Shown piece by piece: positions 17,845 to 26,249 of a stretch of DNA of 49,348 nt; within the stretch, counting starts at the first letter, position 1, and every line of letters starts with the position of its first letter. The DNA is from SAR116 cluster bacterium AG-390-L20 (GTDB taxonomy: Bacteria; Pseudomonadota; Alphaproteobacteria; Puniceispirillales; Marisalimonadaceae). A program made the translations under genes and the position numbers. The stretch spans positions 1 to 49,348 of the forward strand of contig QCHB01000014.1 of assembly GCA_003278095.1 (NCBI GenBank), read 5' to 3'. The notes beneath the pieces were generated by a model. The model did not search any database. It was given only the letters and a program-made list of their open reading frames with translations, and had not been told where the DNA came from.

Positions 17845-18597
17845 TTAGCGAAATACCCTAATTATTTTATTTTTTTTAATATAACCTTTAATTGTTTTCC
17901 CACTTCTTAAATTTTTTACTTTTATCAAATCACCTAAATTTCCAGAACCTTGAGCTTCTCCAGACACGGTAACTGAGGCATTACCTATATTTGAAACAAT
18001 TGAAATTACATCTCCGTTGTTAACTTCATATTTTTCATATAAATGTCTAGGATGCAATAATTGTCCCATTTTTAAATTTTTTTTGATTTTTCTTCCAACT
18101 AATTCCTTTTTATAAGAGAAAAATGATTTTTGAGAAGAATTAGATACTTCTACTAATTCTATATCATCCAAACCTATAATAGCATTTTTTTCTAGTGACT
18201 GCTTTAATCTTAAAACTTTATACGTTCGATTTTTTTTAATTTTTACTATTTTATTTTTATTTATTTTTTTTGGTTTAACTATTGGGTCTTTCGAAGTCTT
18301 TTCTTTGGTTTTTTTATTAGGAATTTTTACCCTTATTAATAACTGATAACCCTTTTTATCTGAACAATTTACTTTGACTGTTCTATAATTATTGTAAATT
18401 TTTTTTATTTCAAGATTATTATTGCAGTCCTTATATACACTAGAATTCGAAAAAACAGGCTTTCCATTTACACCTTCTGAAACAAGCCAATCTGAAACTA
18501 TTTCTGAAATATCTTTTCCTGTTAAGGCTATTGTTGGTTTACTCAATAAAGTAATTGTCAAAACAGTTAGTAAATATTTAAAAGTTATTTTAAACAT
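17845..18597 (-). CDS. flgA: P-ring assembly chaperone FlgA
   Basis: FlgA is a periplasmic chaperone for FlgI. The 250-residue protein has a signal peptide (about 1-25, ending PTIAL). A basic linker rich in Lys follows (about 95-125). The C-terminal SAF/FlgA region has the typical ALxxGxxIGxDDI-type motif (KNAIIGLDDIELVEV), the LVGRKIKKNLKMGQLLHPRH segment, and VNNGDVISIVSNIGNASVTV. It follows the LysM gene by three bases. Confidence 0.92.
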   Translation of the reverse strand: MFKITFKYLLTVLTITLLSKPTIALTGKDISEIVSDWLVSEGVNGKPVFSNSSVYKDCNNNLEIKKIYNNYRTVKVNCSDKKGYQLLIRVKIPNKKTKEKTSKDPIVKPKKINKNKIVKIKKNRTYKVLRLKQSLEKNAIIGLDDIELVEVSNSSQKSFFSYKKELVGRKIKKNLKMGQLLHPRHLYEKYEVNNGDVISIVSNIGNASVTVSGEAQGSGNLGDLIKVKNLRSGKTIKGYIKKNKIIRVFR

Positions 18598-18600
18598 TAA

Positions 18601-19041
18601 TTAACCCCCAAAAAAATATATCTGAGATGTAATTGATGAATTATTTTTTTCAGTGTTTTCTTTGTTTTTATTTTTTTTAATAATTAAATCTTTGATCTCG
18701 TTAATACTCGGAAGATATAAACTTTTTCCTGAATATAAATAATTAGGGTTATTTCTTACAAAAGATTTTTTATTAAAATGAACAATAGCTAAACTCAAAA
18801 TATTATTATTAAATGATTTTGATCCATAATAATTCAGCATTATATCACTTAATGTTTCATTTTTTAATACAACGTGTTTTGAGCTATGATCTAAATCTTT
18901 TAAAAATGCATTATTAGAGGTTAAATTACCTCTTTCTATGTTGCCTCTGTATTCTAATACTACAAAAGGTTCTGAAAAGGCGACTTTGGAAAAGAAAAAA
19001 ATAAAGACTAAATAAAAGTAAAAAATTTCATTTTTTTTCAT
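18601..19041 (-). CDS. Secreted LysM-like protein in the flgP-flgT-flgA operon
   Basis: A 146-residue protein with a signal peptide (about 1-23, ending KVAFS). A LysM/FimV-like segment follows: HVVLKNETLSDIMLNYYGSK, then LSLAIVHFNKKSFVRNNPNY, then LYSGKSLYLPSINEIKDLI. LysM domains bind peptidoglycan. The product is therefore likely periplasmic, and the position between flgT and flgA suggests a part in the ring structures around the rod. It ends with a Lys/Asn-rich tail. A precise family assignment is not possible by eye. Confidence 0.7.
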   Translation of the reverse strand: MKKNEIFYFYLVFIFFFSKVAFSEPFVVLEYRGNIERGNLTSNNAFLKDLDHSSKHVVLKNETLSDIMLNYYGSKSFNNNILSLAIVHFNKKSFVRNNPNYLYSGKSLYLPSINEIKDLIIKKNKNKENTEKNNSSITSQIYFFGG

Positions 19042-19045
19042 TCAA

Positions 19046-20206
19046 TTACTCCACAAATTCTACAATCATATTGTCTAGATTACTTAATTTCACATTGTCA
19101 TTTAAAGGTAATAAAATGCTATAGTTGTCATATATCTTATTAGTATGCACTATAACCGAGCTATTATTAAGCATTGAATTTTTTATATTTATACCTTTTA
19201 CCAAACCAATCTGTTTTTGTTTAAGACCTTGTTTTCTTCCTAAATCAACAATCAAGCTTCCTTCGTTAACCTTTAATTTACCCTCTAATGGACGACAATT
19301 TAAATCTTGCAAAAATTTAGTTGCGGCAAGAAGCATATGGTCATGTACATTTTGATCAACTAATTGAATGTCCGAAGTAGATATATTATTAATAAACTGA
19401 AACTTACTTTTATACTGGTATTCAATTGGTAAATCATATGTTTTGGTTGCTATTAATTTAATTCCAGGACCTTTAAAAATTTTGAAGGATACTCTTAACA
19501 AATAATTTGAGAAACTATTTTGTTTATTACTTTCTGTTAACAATAATTCAGGAACAAGACTATAATCACCTGCTTGAATAATGGGTAATCCATTTGTAAG
19601 TGCATTATAATCGAAAGACGGATTTGATGTAGATTTGATTATTTGCTCTAGCGATTTGCTTTTATGATTAATTGCCTTTACATTTGGTAGTCTCGAAATT
19701 ACATCATAGATCCCACCATACCATATTGGTGTATATCTAGCTAACTTTGATGGTACATTTGACTCAATGTTATAAGATCCTCTAAATAAAGTAATATTTA
19801 TTGGTCTATTTTTACAATTATTCTTTGATAATTTTCCACCAACAACAGCACTTATTTTAATACTGATAAACTCTTTACTTTGCTTTTCTGACAATATTTT
19901 AAAATCTAAAACTTTATTAGTAGCTTTCACAATTGATTGATCATTGATTACTGTATTGGAAGTAATAGCAGAAAATCCATTTATATCCGCTCCGCCTTTC
20001 AAAGCAGCTATATATAATGCGTCCTCCAAAGCTCTTTTTCTTGAGGTTTCAATATCTCCAGAAATTAAAACTGCTCTTCCAGTAGTCTCAACTTGTCTGA
20101 AATTTGTATTATCATCAGCTGATATGGAAGTACTTAATAAAACCAAAATACCTATCGATAAATTATATTTTATTAATTTAATAATGTTGAGGGTTCTATT
20201 TATCAT
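19046..20206 (-). CDS. flgT: Flagellar assembly protein FlgT (H-ring)
   Basis: FlgT is a periplasmic component of the H-ring that surrounds the LP-ring in sheathed or sodium-driven flagella of Vibrio and its relatives. The 386-residue length fits. A signal peptide lies at about 1-31. The N domain shows VETTGRAVLISGDIETSRKR, then ALEDALYIAALKGGADINGF, as in FlgT. The C domain shows EGSLIVDLGRKQGLKQKQIG, the usual C-terminal fold. It lies nine bases after flgP, which supports an H-ring unit. Confidence 0.85.
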   Translation of the reverse strand: MINRTLNIIKLIKYNLSIGILVLLSTSISADDNTNFRQVETTGRAVLISGDIETSRKRALEDALYIAALKGGADINGFSAITSNTVINDQSIVKATNKVLDFKILSEKQSKEFISIKISAVVGGKLSKNNCKNRPINITLFRGSYNIESNVPSKLARYTPIWYGGIYDVISRLPNVKAINHKSKSLEQIIKSTSNPSFDYNALTNGLPIIQAGDYSLVPELLLTESNKQNSFSNYLLRVSFKIFKGPGIKLIATKTYDLPIEYQYKSKFQFINNISTSDIQLVDQNVHDHMLLAATKFLQDLNCRPLEGKLKVNEGSLIVDLGRKQGLKQKQIGLVKGINIKNSMLNNSSVIVHTNKIYDNYSILLPLNDNVKLSNLDNMIVEFVE

Positions 20207-20214
20207 TTTTTGAA

Positions 20215-20736
20215 TTACGTTCTTCTTGCGTTTCTTAACATCATAAGCATCATATCTTTATCGATTTCTAAAACAGTCTCGTAAGTATCAACACCTGTTG
20301 GATTTATTCGTACTGTTTTTGCTCCTCTTATAATACCTTTAACTACAGCCCTAAAAGTGTCATTTTGAACCATCAAATCTATTACAGTAGTATTAGAGTC
20401 AACTTGTATACCGTGAATTTGTTCAGCTAACTCTCTCATAGCAGCCATTCTTGCTGACCTAATAGCCATCAATCGTTTTTGGGCATCAGTTCTTCCCGGT
20501 TGACTAGATACAACGGCATACCCTACAGCTGATAAAGTAGGAATTTTTTCAACTGAACTGTCAAAAACTTCTTTTAATGCTACAATACCATCACTTTCAG
20601 TATTAATTTTTTTTGCACTTAAACTGTTAGTTGTTGAAAAGTGAGAATTTGCTAAATTTTGAAGGCATCCAGTGCTTAAAAATAATAAGCAGATTGTAAA
20701 ACCTACAAGTATGTTTTTTTGTTTTGTTAATGACAT
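20215..20736 (-). CDS. flgP: FlgP-like outer-membrane lipoprotein (LPP20 family)
   Basis: A 173-residue lipoprotein. The signal peptide has a lipobox LLFLSTGC (Cys about 24). The LPP20/FlgP core follows: LSAVGYAVVSSQPGRTDAQK, then RLMAIRSARMAAMRELAEQI, and ends in YETVLEIDKDMMLMM. In Vibrio and Campylobacter, FlgP forms an outer-membrane-associated disc or ring around the flagellum. It is the first gene of a seven-gene operon with flgT, flgA and flgM. AGGAG lies six bases before the ATG, and a sigma-54 site at 20773-20787. Confidence 0.85.
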   Translation of the reverse strand: MSLTKQKNILVGFTICLLFLSTGCLQNLANSHFSTTNSLSAKKINTESDGIVALKEVFDSSVEKIPTLSAVGYAVVSSQPGRTDAQKRLMAIRSARMAAMRELAEQIHGIQVDSNTTVIDLMVQNDTFRAVVKGIIRGAKTVRINPTGVDTYETVLEIDKDMMLMMLRNARRT

Positions 20737-20772
20737 GGAAAACTCCTAAAAATAATTATTTGAATGTCCAAT

Positions 20773-20787
20773 GCAGATAACATGCCA
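20773..20787 (-). promoter_or_regulatory. Sigma-54 promoter for the flgP operon
   Basis: The minus strand reads TGGCATGTTATCTGC. The GG and GC elements have the proper spacing, and the only departure in the -12 box is C for the first T. The predicted start near 20761 precedes the flgP ribosome site. Confidence 0.75.
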
Positions 20788-20857
20788 ATTTTCAAATTTT
20801 AATGAATAGAAAATAAGCTAGTAAATTTATTTAATTTATATGACCACCTAAAATGAT

Positions 20858-20872
20858 TGGCATTGTTCTTGC
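20858..20872 (+). promoter_or_regulatory. Sigma-54 promoter for flhA-flhF-flhG-fliA
   Basis: The plus strand reads TGGCATTGTTCTTGC, with correct -24/-12 spacing. It lies back to back with the flgP site, 85 bases away, so both operons share one divergent control region. The predicted start near 20884 gives an 80-base leader before flhA. Confidence 0.78.
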
Positions 20873-20966
20873 TTCTTAAATAATCAAATATTTTAAAAAT
20901 TATCAGATTAATCAAATCACTGTTTTTATTGATTTTTTTATAGATTATGAATTATTAGGAGATGTC

Positions 20967-23087
20967 ATGAATTTGACAAATACATTAAGCACCCAAATTT
21001 TTGCACCAGAAAAACTTAAACCATTTGGTTTGCCAATTGCTATACTAATGTTGATGGTGATGATGGTGATACCCTTGCCATCTATATTGCTAGATGTATT
21101 TTTTACAACAAACATATTGTTGTCATTACTAATATTAATGGTGTCTATACATACTTTTAGACCTCTAGATTTTTCAAGTTTTCCAACAGTTTTATTATTT
21201 GCAACTATTTTAAGGCTTGGTTTAAATGTTGCTTCAACAAGAATTGTGTTAAGTGCAGGTCATACTGGACCTGACGCTGCAGGTAAAGTCATAGAAGCTT
21301 TTGGAGAATTTGTTATTGCAGGTAACTATGTAGTAGGTATTTTTGTATTTGCCATCCTTATAATTATAAATTTAGTTGTCATTACAAAAGGTGCTGGAAG
21401 AGTTTCTGAAGTTTCCGCTAGATTTACACTAGATGCCATGCCAGGAAAACAAATGGCTATAGACGCCGACTTGAATGCAGGACTTCTAACTAGTGAAGAA
21501 GCAAAACAAAGGAGAGATGACATTGCTAAAGAGGCTGACTTTTATGGATCAATGGATGGTGCGTCTAAGTTTGTAAAGGGTGACGCTATTGCTGGAATTT
21601 TAATACTTCTTATTAATATCATCGGGGGTCTAATAATAGGTATAGCGCAACATGACCTACCAGTTTCGACTGCCGCAGAGAATTATATTATTTTATCAGT
21701 TGGTGACGGATTAGTTGCTCAGATACCATCTCTTTTACTTGCTATTGCGACAGCAATCATTGTTACTAGAGTTTCAACCAGTCAAGATCTCTCAAAACAA
21801 ATAGGTTCACAGATAGGCGTTAAGCAGGCTTGGTTACCCAGCGCATGTGTACTATTTCTTCTTGGATTAATACCAGGAATGCCAAATACTTTGTTCCTAA
21901 TAGGTTCTGGTTTAACTTTTTTTGTATGGTGGATGTTAAGAAAAAGTAATGAAGCTCTGAATGATAATGAAAACATTATCTCTGAAAATGATGCTGATAT
22001 GAAAAAATCAGATAATGACACAGATCAAAACAATATTTCTTTATCTGAGATTGCTGATAATTCTGCTATTTCGATGCAATTAGGATATGGACTAATTCAA
22101 CTTGTAGACGATGAAAATGATGGTCCTTTAATTGCCCGAATTACTGGAGTAAGAAAACAAATTTCAAAAGAATTAGGTTTTATTATCCCTCAAGTCAGAA
22201 TAAGAGACGACTTATCTTTAGAAGCAAATCATTATAGAATAAGAATTGGGCAAGAAATTGTTGCTGAAGATAAAATTTTTCCACAACTACTATTAGCTAT
22301 TCCAGGAGATAATGCCCAAACTAAAATTGAAGGTACCGATGTTAAAGATCCAAGTTTTAATATGGATGCGACGTGGATTGAGGTTCATCAACAGGCACGA
22401 GCTGAAAATTTAGGCTATATGGTTGTAGAACCGGAAGCTGTAATAGCTACTCATCTAAACCAAATTTTGTCCAAACAAGCTGCTGAACTACTTGGTCAGG
22501 ATGATGTTCAAACATTATTAGATAATTTATCACAAACTTCACCCCAATTGGTCTCTTCAACTGTACCAAAATTAGTACCATTAAATATCCTTACAACCAT
22601 TCTTAAAACTTTATTAGCTGAAAAAATGCCAGTAAGTGACCTGAAGCGTATATTAGAAGTTCTGGCTTCTCAAAATGTTAAAAATATGACCGCAATAGAA
22701 TTAGCCGAAGCTATCAGACCTTCAATAGCTGGATTATTAATTCAACAAATTGCCCCCTTAAACAGTCCACTTCCAGTAATAACATTTTCAGCAGACCTTG
22801 AGCAAATGATAGTCAATGTAGCAAAACAAACAGGCGCAAATGGCCTAATTCTTGAAGCTAATTTAATACAGAAAATTGTATCTGCAATAAATAATATTAT
22901 GGAAAAAATGCAAAGTGAAAATAGAAAAGCAGTCATGATTACAGCCCCTGTTATTAGAAGAGATTTATCTTATATGCTCAGACAGCATATTCCATCATTG
23001 GATGTATTGTCTTTCACAGAGTTACCTGACAGTAAAAAAATAGAAGTAGTAGCCAATATTGGTTCTGAAGAAGAAAGTAAAAATTAA
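20967..23087 (+). CDS. flhA: Flagellar export gate protein FlhA
   Basis: FlhA forms the inner-membrane export gate ring of the flagellar type III system. At 706 residues it has normal length. Membrane segments fill about residues 20-325. The FHIPEP-family signature is clear (PTVLLFATILRLGLNVASTR, then HTGPDAAGKVIEAFGEFV; also RFTLDAMPGKQMAIDADLNA). The cytosolic domain runs from about 370, with VRIRDDLSLEANHYRIRIG and the VTAPVIRRDL-type motif near the end. AGGAG precedes the ATG by six bases. First gene of the flhA-flhF-flhG-fliA operon. Confidence 0.97.
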   Translation: MNLTNTLSTQIFAPEKLKPFGLPIAILMLMVMMVIPLPSILLDVFFTTNILLSLLILMVSIHTFRPLDFSSFPTVLLFATILRLGLNVASTRIVLSAGHTGPDAAGKVIEAFGEFVIAGNYVVGIFVFAILIIINLVVITKGAGRVSEVSARFTLDAMPGKQMAIDADLNAGLLTSEEAKQRRDDIAKEADFYGSMDGASKFVKGDAIAGILILLINIIGGLIIGIAQHDLPVSTAAENYIILSVGDGLVAQIPSLLLAIATAIIVTRVSTSQDLSKQIGSQIGVKQAWLPSACVLFLLGLIPGMPNTLFLIGSGLTFFVWWMLRKSNEALNDNENIISENDADMKKSDNDTDQNNISLSEIADNSAISMQLGYGLIQLVDDENDGPLIARITGVRKQISKELGFIIPQVRIRDDLSLEANHYRIRIGQEIVAEDKIFPQLLLAIPGDNAQTKIEGTDVKDPSFNMDATWIEVHQQARAENLGYMVVEPEAVIATHLNQILSKQAAELLGQDDVQTLLDNLSQTSPQLVSSTVPKLVPLNILTTILKTLLAEKMPVSDLKRILEVLASQNVKNMTAIELAEAIRPSIAGLLIQQIAPLNSPLPVITFSADLEQMIVNVAKQTGANGLILEANLIQKIVSAINNIMEKMQSENRKAVMITAPVIRRDLSYMLRQHIPSLDVLSFTELPDSKKIEVVANIGSEEESKN

Positions 23088-23113
23088 ATTTTAGTTAGAA
23101 TATGGAGAATAAA

Positions 23114-24304
23114 ATGACTCAACACAAAGTAATTGCTGAAGACAGTCTATCTGCGATGGATGAAATATCAAAAGTACTCGGGAAAGACGCAGTTATTTTA
23201 GAAACTAATAAGGTTAATGGAAAAATTGAAATATTAGGCTCTAATAATATTGAAGATATAGCTTCCTCGAATGCAAAAAAAATCGTCAAACAAAAATCAA
23301 ACTTTAGTCATTTATTTTCAAATCACAATCTTGAAAAGGAGCTTCAAAGTAGGAAAGTTAATAATATACTTGATGAAAAAAAACTAAACCAAAATGAATA
23401 TTTGGAAAATGTAGCTAAAACAAATATTGAAGATTTGAAATCTGAATATGTTGATATGAAAACGTTCTCTCAATTTACCACTAAAATAGAAAATCTATTA
23501 AAAAATATGGTTGTTTCGGATATAGATGAATTATACCGATCTTATAATAAATCTCTAACTATTGAGTTATTAAAAAAAGGATTTTCAAAAAATATTATAT
23601 CTGAATTTCAAGAACAAAATCTTAATAAAGATGATATTGATGCTGAATTATTATTTTATCATTACTTAGCAAAAAAAATTGTACTTCCCTACAAAGACCA
23701 AATTGCAGACTCAGAAATTATTTTTGTTAATGGCCCAAGTGGTTCAGGAAAAACAACATTATGTTCAAAGATTGCTTCACATATATTAGATAATAAATTT
23801 GTAGCAAATGAAAAGGATAAATTATCAATAGTTAATTTTGCACCAAAAGCGTCAAATAATTCAGAACTTGTAAATTTTGGAAGATTATTAAATTTAAACG
23901 TATCTTCTATTTCTTCTATGGAGGATATTATTAAACTCGTTAACACAAACCATGATACTAAGAAATTAATAATAGATGTATCACAAGAGATTATAAATAC
24001 TTCAGGTTACATACAATATTTAGAAAAACTTACTTTAAATAAAAAATGTTCTAATTTAATAGCACTTCCTGCAAGCACAAATAAAACTATGATTGGATCT
24101 ATAATAAGATTTTATAAAGATACTTTTCCTGTGATTGGACTAACAAAGTTGGATGAAGCAAATATTAATGCAGAAGAACTATCAATTTTAGGAGAATTAA
24201 ATTGTAAAATTGGCATTTTATCTGGATCTAGATCAATCATTGGTTCAATAGCTTTTGCTAAAAGGGATGTTTTGGCACAATATATGAAAGATATGAGTAT
24301 ATAA
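23114..24304 (+). CDS. flhF: Degenerate flagellar placement GTPase FlhF
   Basis: FlhF is an SRP-type GTPase that sets the polar site of the flagellum. The N-terminal B domain shows SLSAMDEISKVLGKDAVILE. The G domain begins at about residue 205. G1 is present (NGPSGSGKTT, residues about 206-214) and G4 TKLDEA (about 343) is kept. The DTxR motif has become NFAPKAS, and DTAG has become DVSQ (near 287), so catalysis is probably lost. GGAG before the ATG at 23114 favours this start (396 aa) over the upstream ATG at 23102. Position between flhA and flhG supports identity. Confidence 0.88.
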   Translation: MTQHKVIAEDSLSAMDEISKVLGKDAVILETNKVNGKIEILGSNNIEDIASSNAKKIVKQKSNFSHLFSNHNLEKELQSRKVNNILDEKKLNQNEYLENVAKTNIEDLKSEYVDMKTFSQFTTKIENLLKNMVVSDIDELYRSYNKSLTIELLKKGFSKNIISEFQEQNLNKDDIDAELLFYHYLAKKIVLPYKDQIADSEIIFVNGPSGSGKTTLCSKIASHILDNKFVANEKDKLSIVNFAPKASNNSELVNFGRLLNLNVSSISSMEDIIKLVNTNHDTKKLIIDVSQEIINTSGYIQYLEKLTLNKKCSNLIALPASTNKTMIGSIIRFYKDTFPVIGLTKLDEANINAEELSILGELNCKIGILSGSRSIIGSIAFAKRDVLAQYMKDMSI

Positions 24305-24316
24305 TAAGGATTAATT

Positions 24317-25096
24317 ATGACTACAACAATTGCAATTGCCTCTGGAAAAGGTGGTGTGGGTAAAACCACAATAGCTGTTAATCTTTCTTTGGCTCTAACT
24401 AAACGAAACAAAAATACGCTACTTCTTGACGCCGACTTGGGTATGGCAAATTCTCATATTCTACTCGGAATAAATCCAAAATTTTCATTAGAGGATTTCG
24501 TATTAGGAAGCAAATCGTTAGATGATGTAATAAAAACTACAAACGATAAGCTAAGATTTGTGTCAGGTGGAAGCGCAATTAATCACCTTTTAAACTTAAG
24601 TGATTTAGAAAGGCATAAAATAATACAAAATTTTGGCAATGTGAAAAATAAACCTGAAACCATGATAATTGACGTAGGTGCGGGAGCTGAATCTTCTTCA
24701 TTAACTTTTATGGCGTCTGCAGATAAGGTTATCGTAGTTATTACGGCTGAACCCACTAGTTTTATTGATGCATATGGACTAATCAAAACCGCTTTTTTAG
24801 ATCATAAAATGGAAAATTTTGGTGTGATTGTAAATATGGCACATTCTCAAATACAAGCTAAATTAAATTTTGATAAATTTAGAGCTATTACTCAAAAGTT
24901 TTTAGATGTTAATTTACAATTTATTGGAGGCGTTTCTTCTTCACAAAGAATTAAAAACTCAATTATTAGCAGAAAACCAATTATGTCAGGAAATCCAAAT
25001 AAAAGTCCTGATGTAGAAGCTTTTTTGAACATGGCGACAAACTTAAATACTTTGGCAATCAATAAAACTGGAACAATTAAATTTTTTGACAATTGA
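24317..25096 (+). CDS. flhG: FlhG/FleN-type MinD-like ATPase
   Basis: FlhG limits flagellar number and, in known systems, stimulates FlhF. The 259-residue protein has a deviant Walker A (GKGGVGKTTIAVNLSLAL) at residues 10-27, DADLGMANSHILLG, and a Walker B with IIDVGAGAESSS. It starts only about nine residues before the P-loop, so the usual N-terminal DQAxGLR activator helix is absent, with no upstream ATG to restore it. It is separated from flhF by 12 bases and followed by fliA. Confidence 0.93.
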   Translation: MTTTIAIASGKGGVGKTTIAVNLSLALTKRNKNTLLLDADLGMANSHILLGINPKFSLEDFVLGSKSLDDVIKTTNDKLRFVSGGSAINHLLNLSDLERHKIIQNFGNVKNKPETMIIDVGAGAESSSLTFMASADKVIVVITAEPTSFIDAYGLIKTAFLDHKMENFGVIVNMAHSQIQAKLNFDKFRAITQKFLDVNLQFIGGVSSSQRIKNSIISRKPIMSGNPNKSPDVEAFLNMATNLNTLAINKTGTIKFFDN

Positions 25097-25120
25097 AATA
25101 ATTTTATGAAAGTTATTTAA

Positions 25121-25825
25121 ATGAATAGTTATTCTAAAATAATAAAACCAAGTATTAATCAATTAATCAATGATCATACTAATTTGGTTAAAAAGATTTC
25201 ATGGCATCTTCATGGACGTGTAAACTCAATAGTTGATATAGAAGATATCATTCAAATTGGTATGCTTGGATTAATTTCTGCTGCTCAAAATTATGTTCCT
25301 CAAAAAGATGCTTCTTTTGCTTCTTATGCAAGTATTAGAGTGAAAGGAGAAATTTTAGACTATTTAAGAAAGAGTTCTAATTTAGATAGAACAACAATTG
25401 CAATAAAGAAAAACTCTGAAAAAGCAATAAACAATTTACGAAATAAATTAGGTCGTGAACCATTTCACAATGAAGTAGCGAATGAACTTGGTATATCTAC
25501 AGATAAATATTTTGAATGGTCTCATGCATTTGAGGCTAGCATAATAAAAAGTTTAGACGATTCATATGATGATTATTCAAATTGGTTCGTTACTAATGAT
25601 TTAAACCCAGAAGAACAAATTAATGACGTAGAACTAAGAAATAATTTGAAAGAAGTTCTAAAAACACTTCAAGGTAAAGAAGCGCTTGTTATACAGTTGT
25701 ATTTTGTTGAAGAATTAAACATTTATGAAATTGCTGAAGTCATGGAGGTATCTACAGGAAGAGTTTCACAAATTAAAACTTTGGCTATAAAAAGAATAAG
25801 AGAAAATTTACAAAAAGAAAATTAG
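25121..25825 (+). CDS. fliA: Flagellar sigma-28 factor FliA
   Basis: FliA directs RNA polymerase to late flagellar genes. The 234-residue protein has sigma region 2 (IVDIEDIIQIGMLGLISAAQ, then SFASYASIRVKGEILDYLRK), region 3 (about 95-140) and region 4 with a helix-turn-helix (LNIYEIAEVMEVSTGRVSQI). The sigma-28 hallmark RVKGEILDYLR is clear. The start has no strong ribosome site; the 24-base gap to flhG suggests one transcript. Its anti-sigma factor FlgM is at 17502-17798. Confidence 0.95.
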   Translation: MNSYSKIIKPSINQLINDHTNLVKKISWHLHGRVNSIVDIEDIIQIGMLGLISAAQNYVPQKDASFASYASIRVKGEILDYLRKSSNLDRTTIAIKKNSEKAINNLRNKLGREPFHNEVANELGISTDKYFEWSHAFEASIIKSLDDSYDDYSNWFVTNDLNPEEQINDVELRNNLKEVLKTLQGKEALVIQLYFVEELNIYEIAEVMEVSTGRVSQIKTLAIKRIRENLQKEN

Positions 25826-25832
25826 ATCTATA

Positions 25833-26213
25833 ATGCAAAAATTAGAGATGCTTATTAAAACTGTAGACGCCCACTATGACAGCCTACACCATATTCAATG
25901 CTATTATTTATCGTGTAGCCTTTTAAACATAGCTAGAGGAACTTGCAATATGATGATTGTTAAGGAAGCTAGCAATTTTAAAAATAAAATAACTATAAAA
26001 TTTGAAAGAGCAATTATGTCAGGTTCTATAAAAGTGACAAACGATTTTTTCAATTCATTACAAACTCAATTATCTGTTAGAAATGAACGTCCAGCAAGAT
26101 TAGAATTAGTTATTAATGATAAATTAAATATTAATAAAAATGGAATTTTATTCCTAGAACAAGAACTTACTTCAGATATAGTTGAATATAAATTTTTCAT
26201 TCCACTTTTATAA
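25833..26213 (+). CDS. Unknown protein after fliA
   Basis: A 126-residue protein that I do not recognise. It has no signal peptide or membrane helix. The N-terminal half is helical with several Cys residues (HIQCYYLSCSLLNIARGTCN); the C-terminal half alternates beta strands and ends in VEYKFFIPLL. It starts eight bases after the fliA stop, so it is probably the last gene of the flhA operon. That placement suggests a regulatory or assembly role, but nothing in the sequence shows one. Confidence 0.72.
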   Translation: MQKLEMLIKTVDAHYDSLHHIQCYYLSCSLLNIARGTCNMMIVKEASNFKNKITIKFERAIMSGSIKVTNDFFNSLQTQLSVRNERPARLELVINDKLNINKNGILFLEQELTSDIVEYKFFIPLL

Positions 26214-26249
26214 AAATTTGAACATTCTATATTTTAATAATTTATGAAA

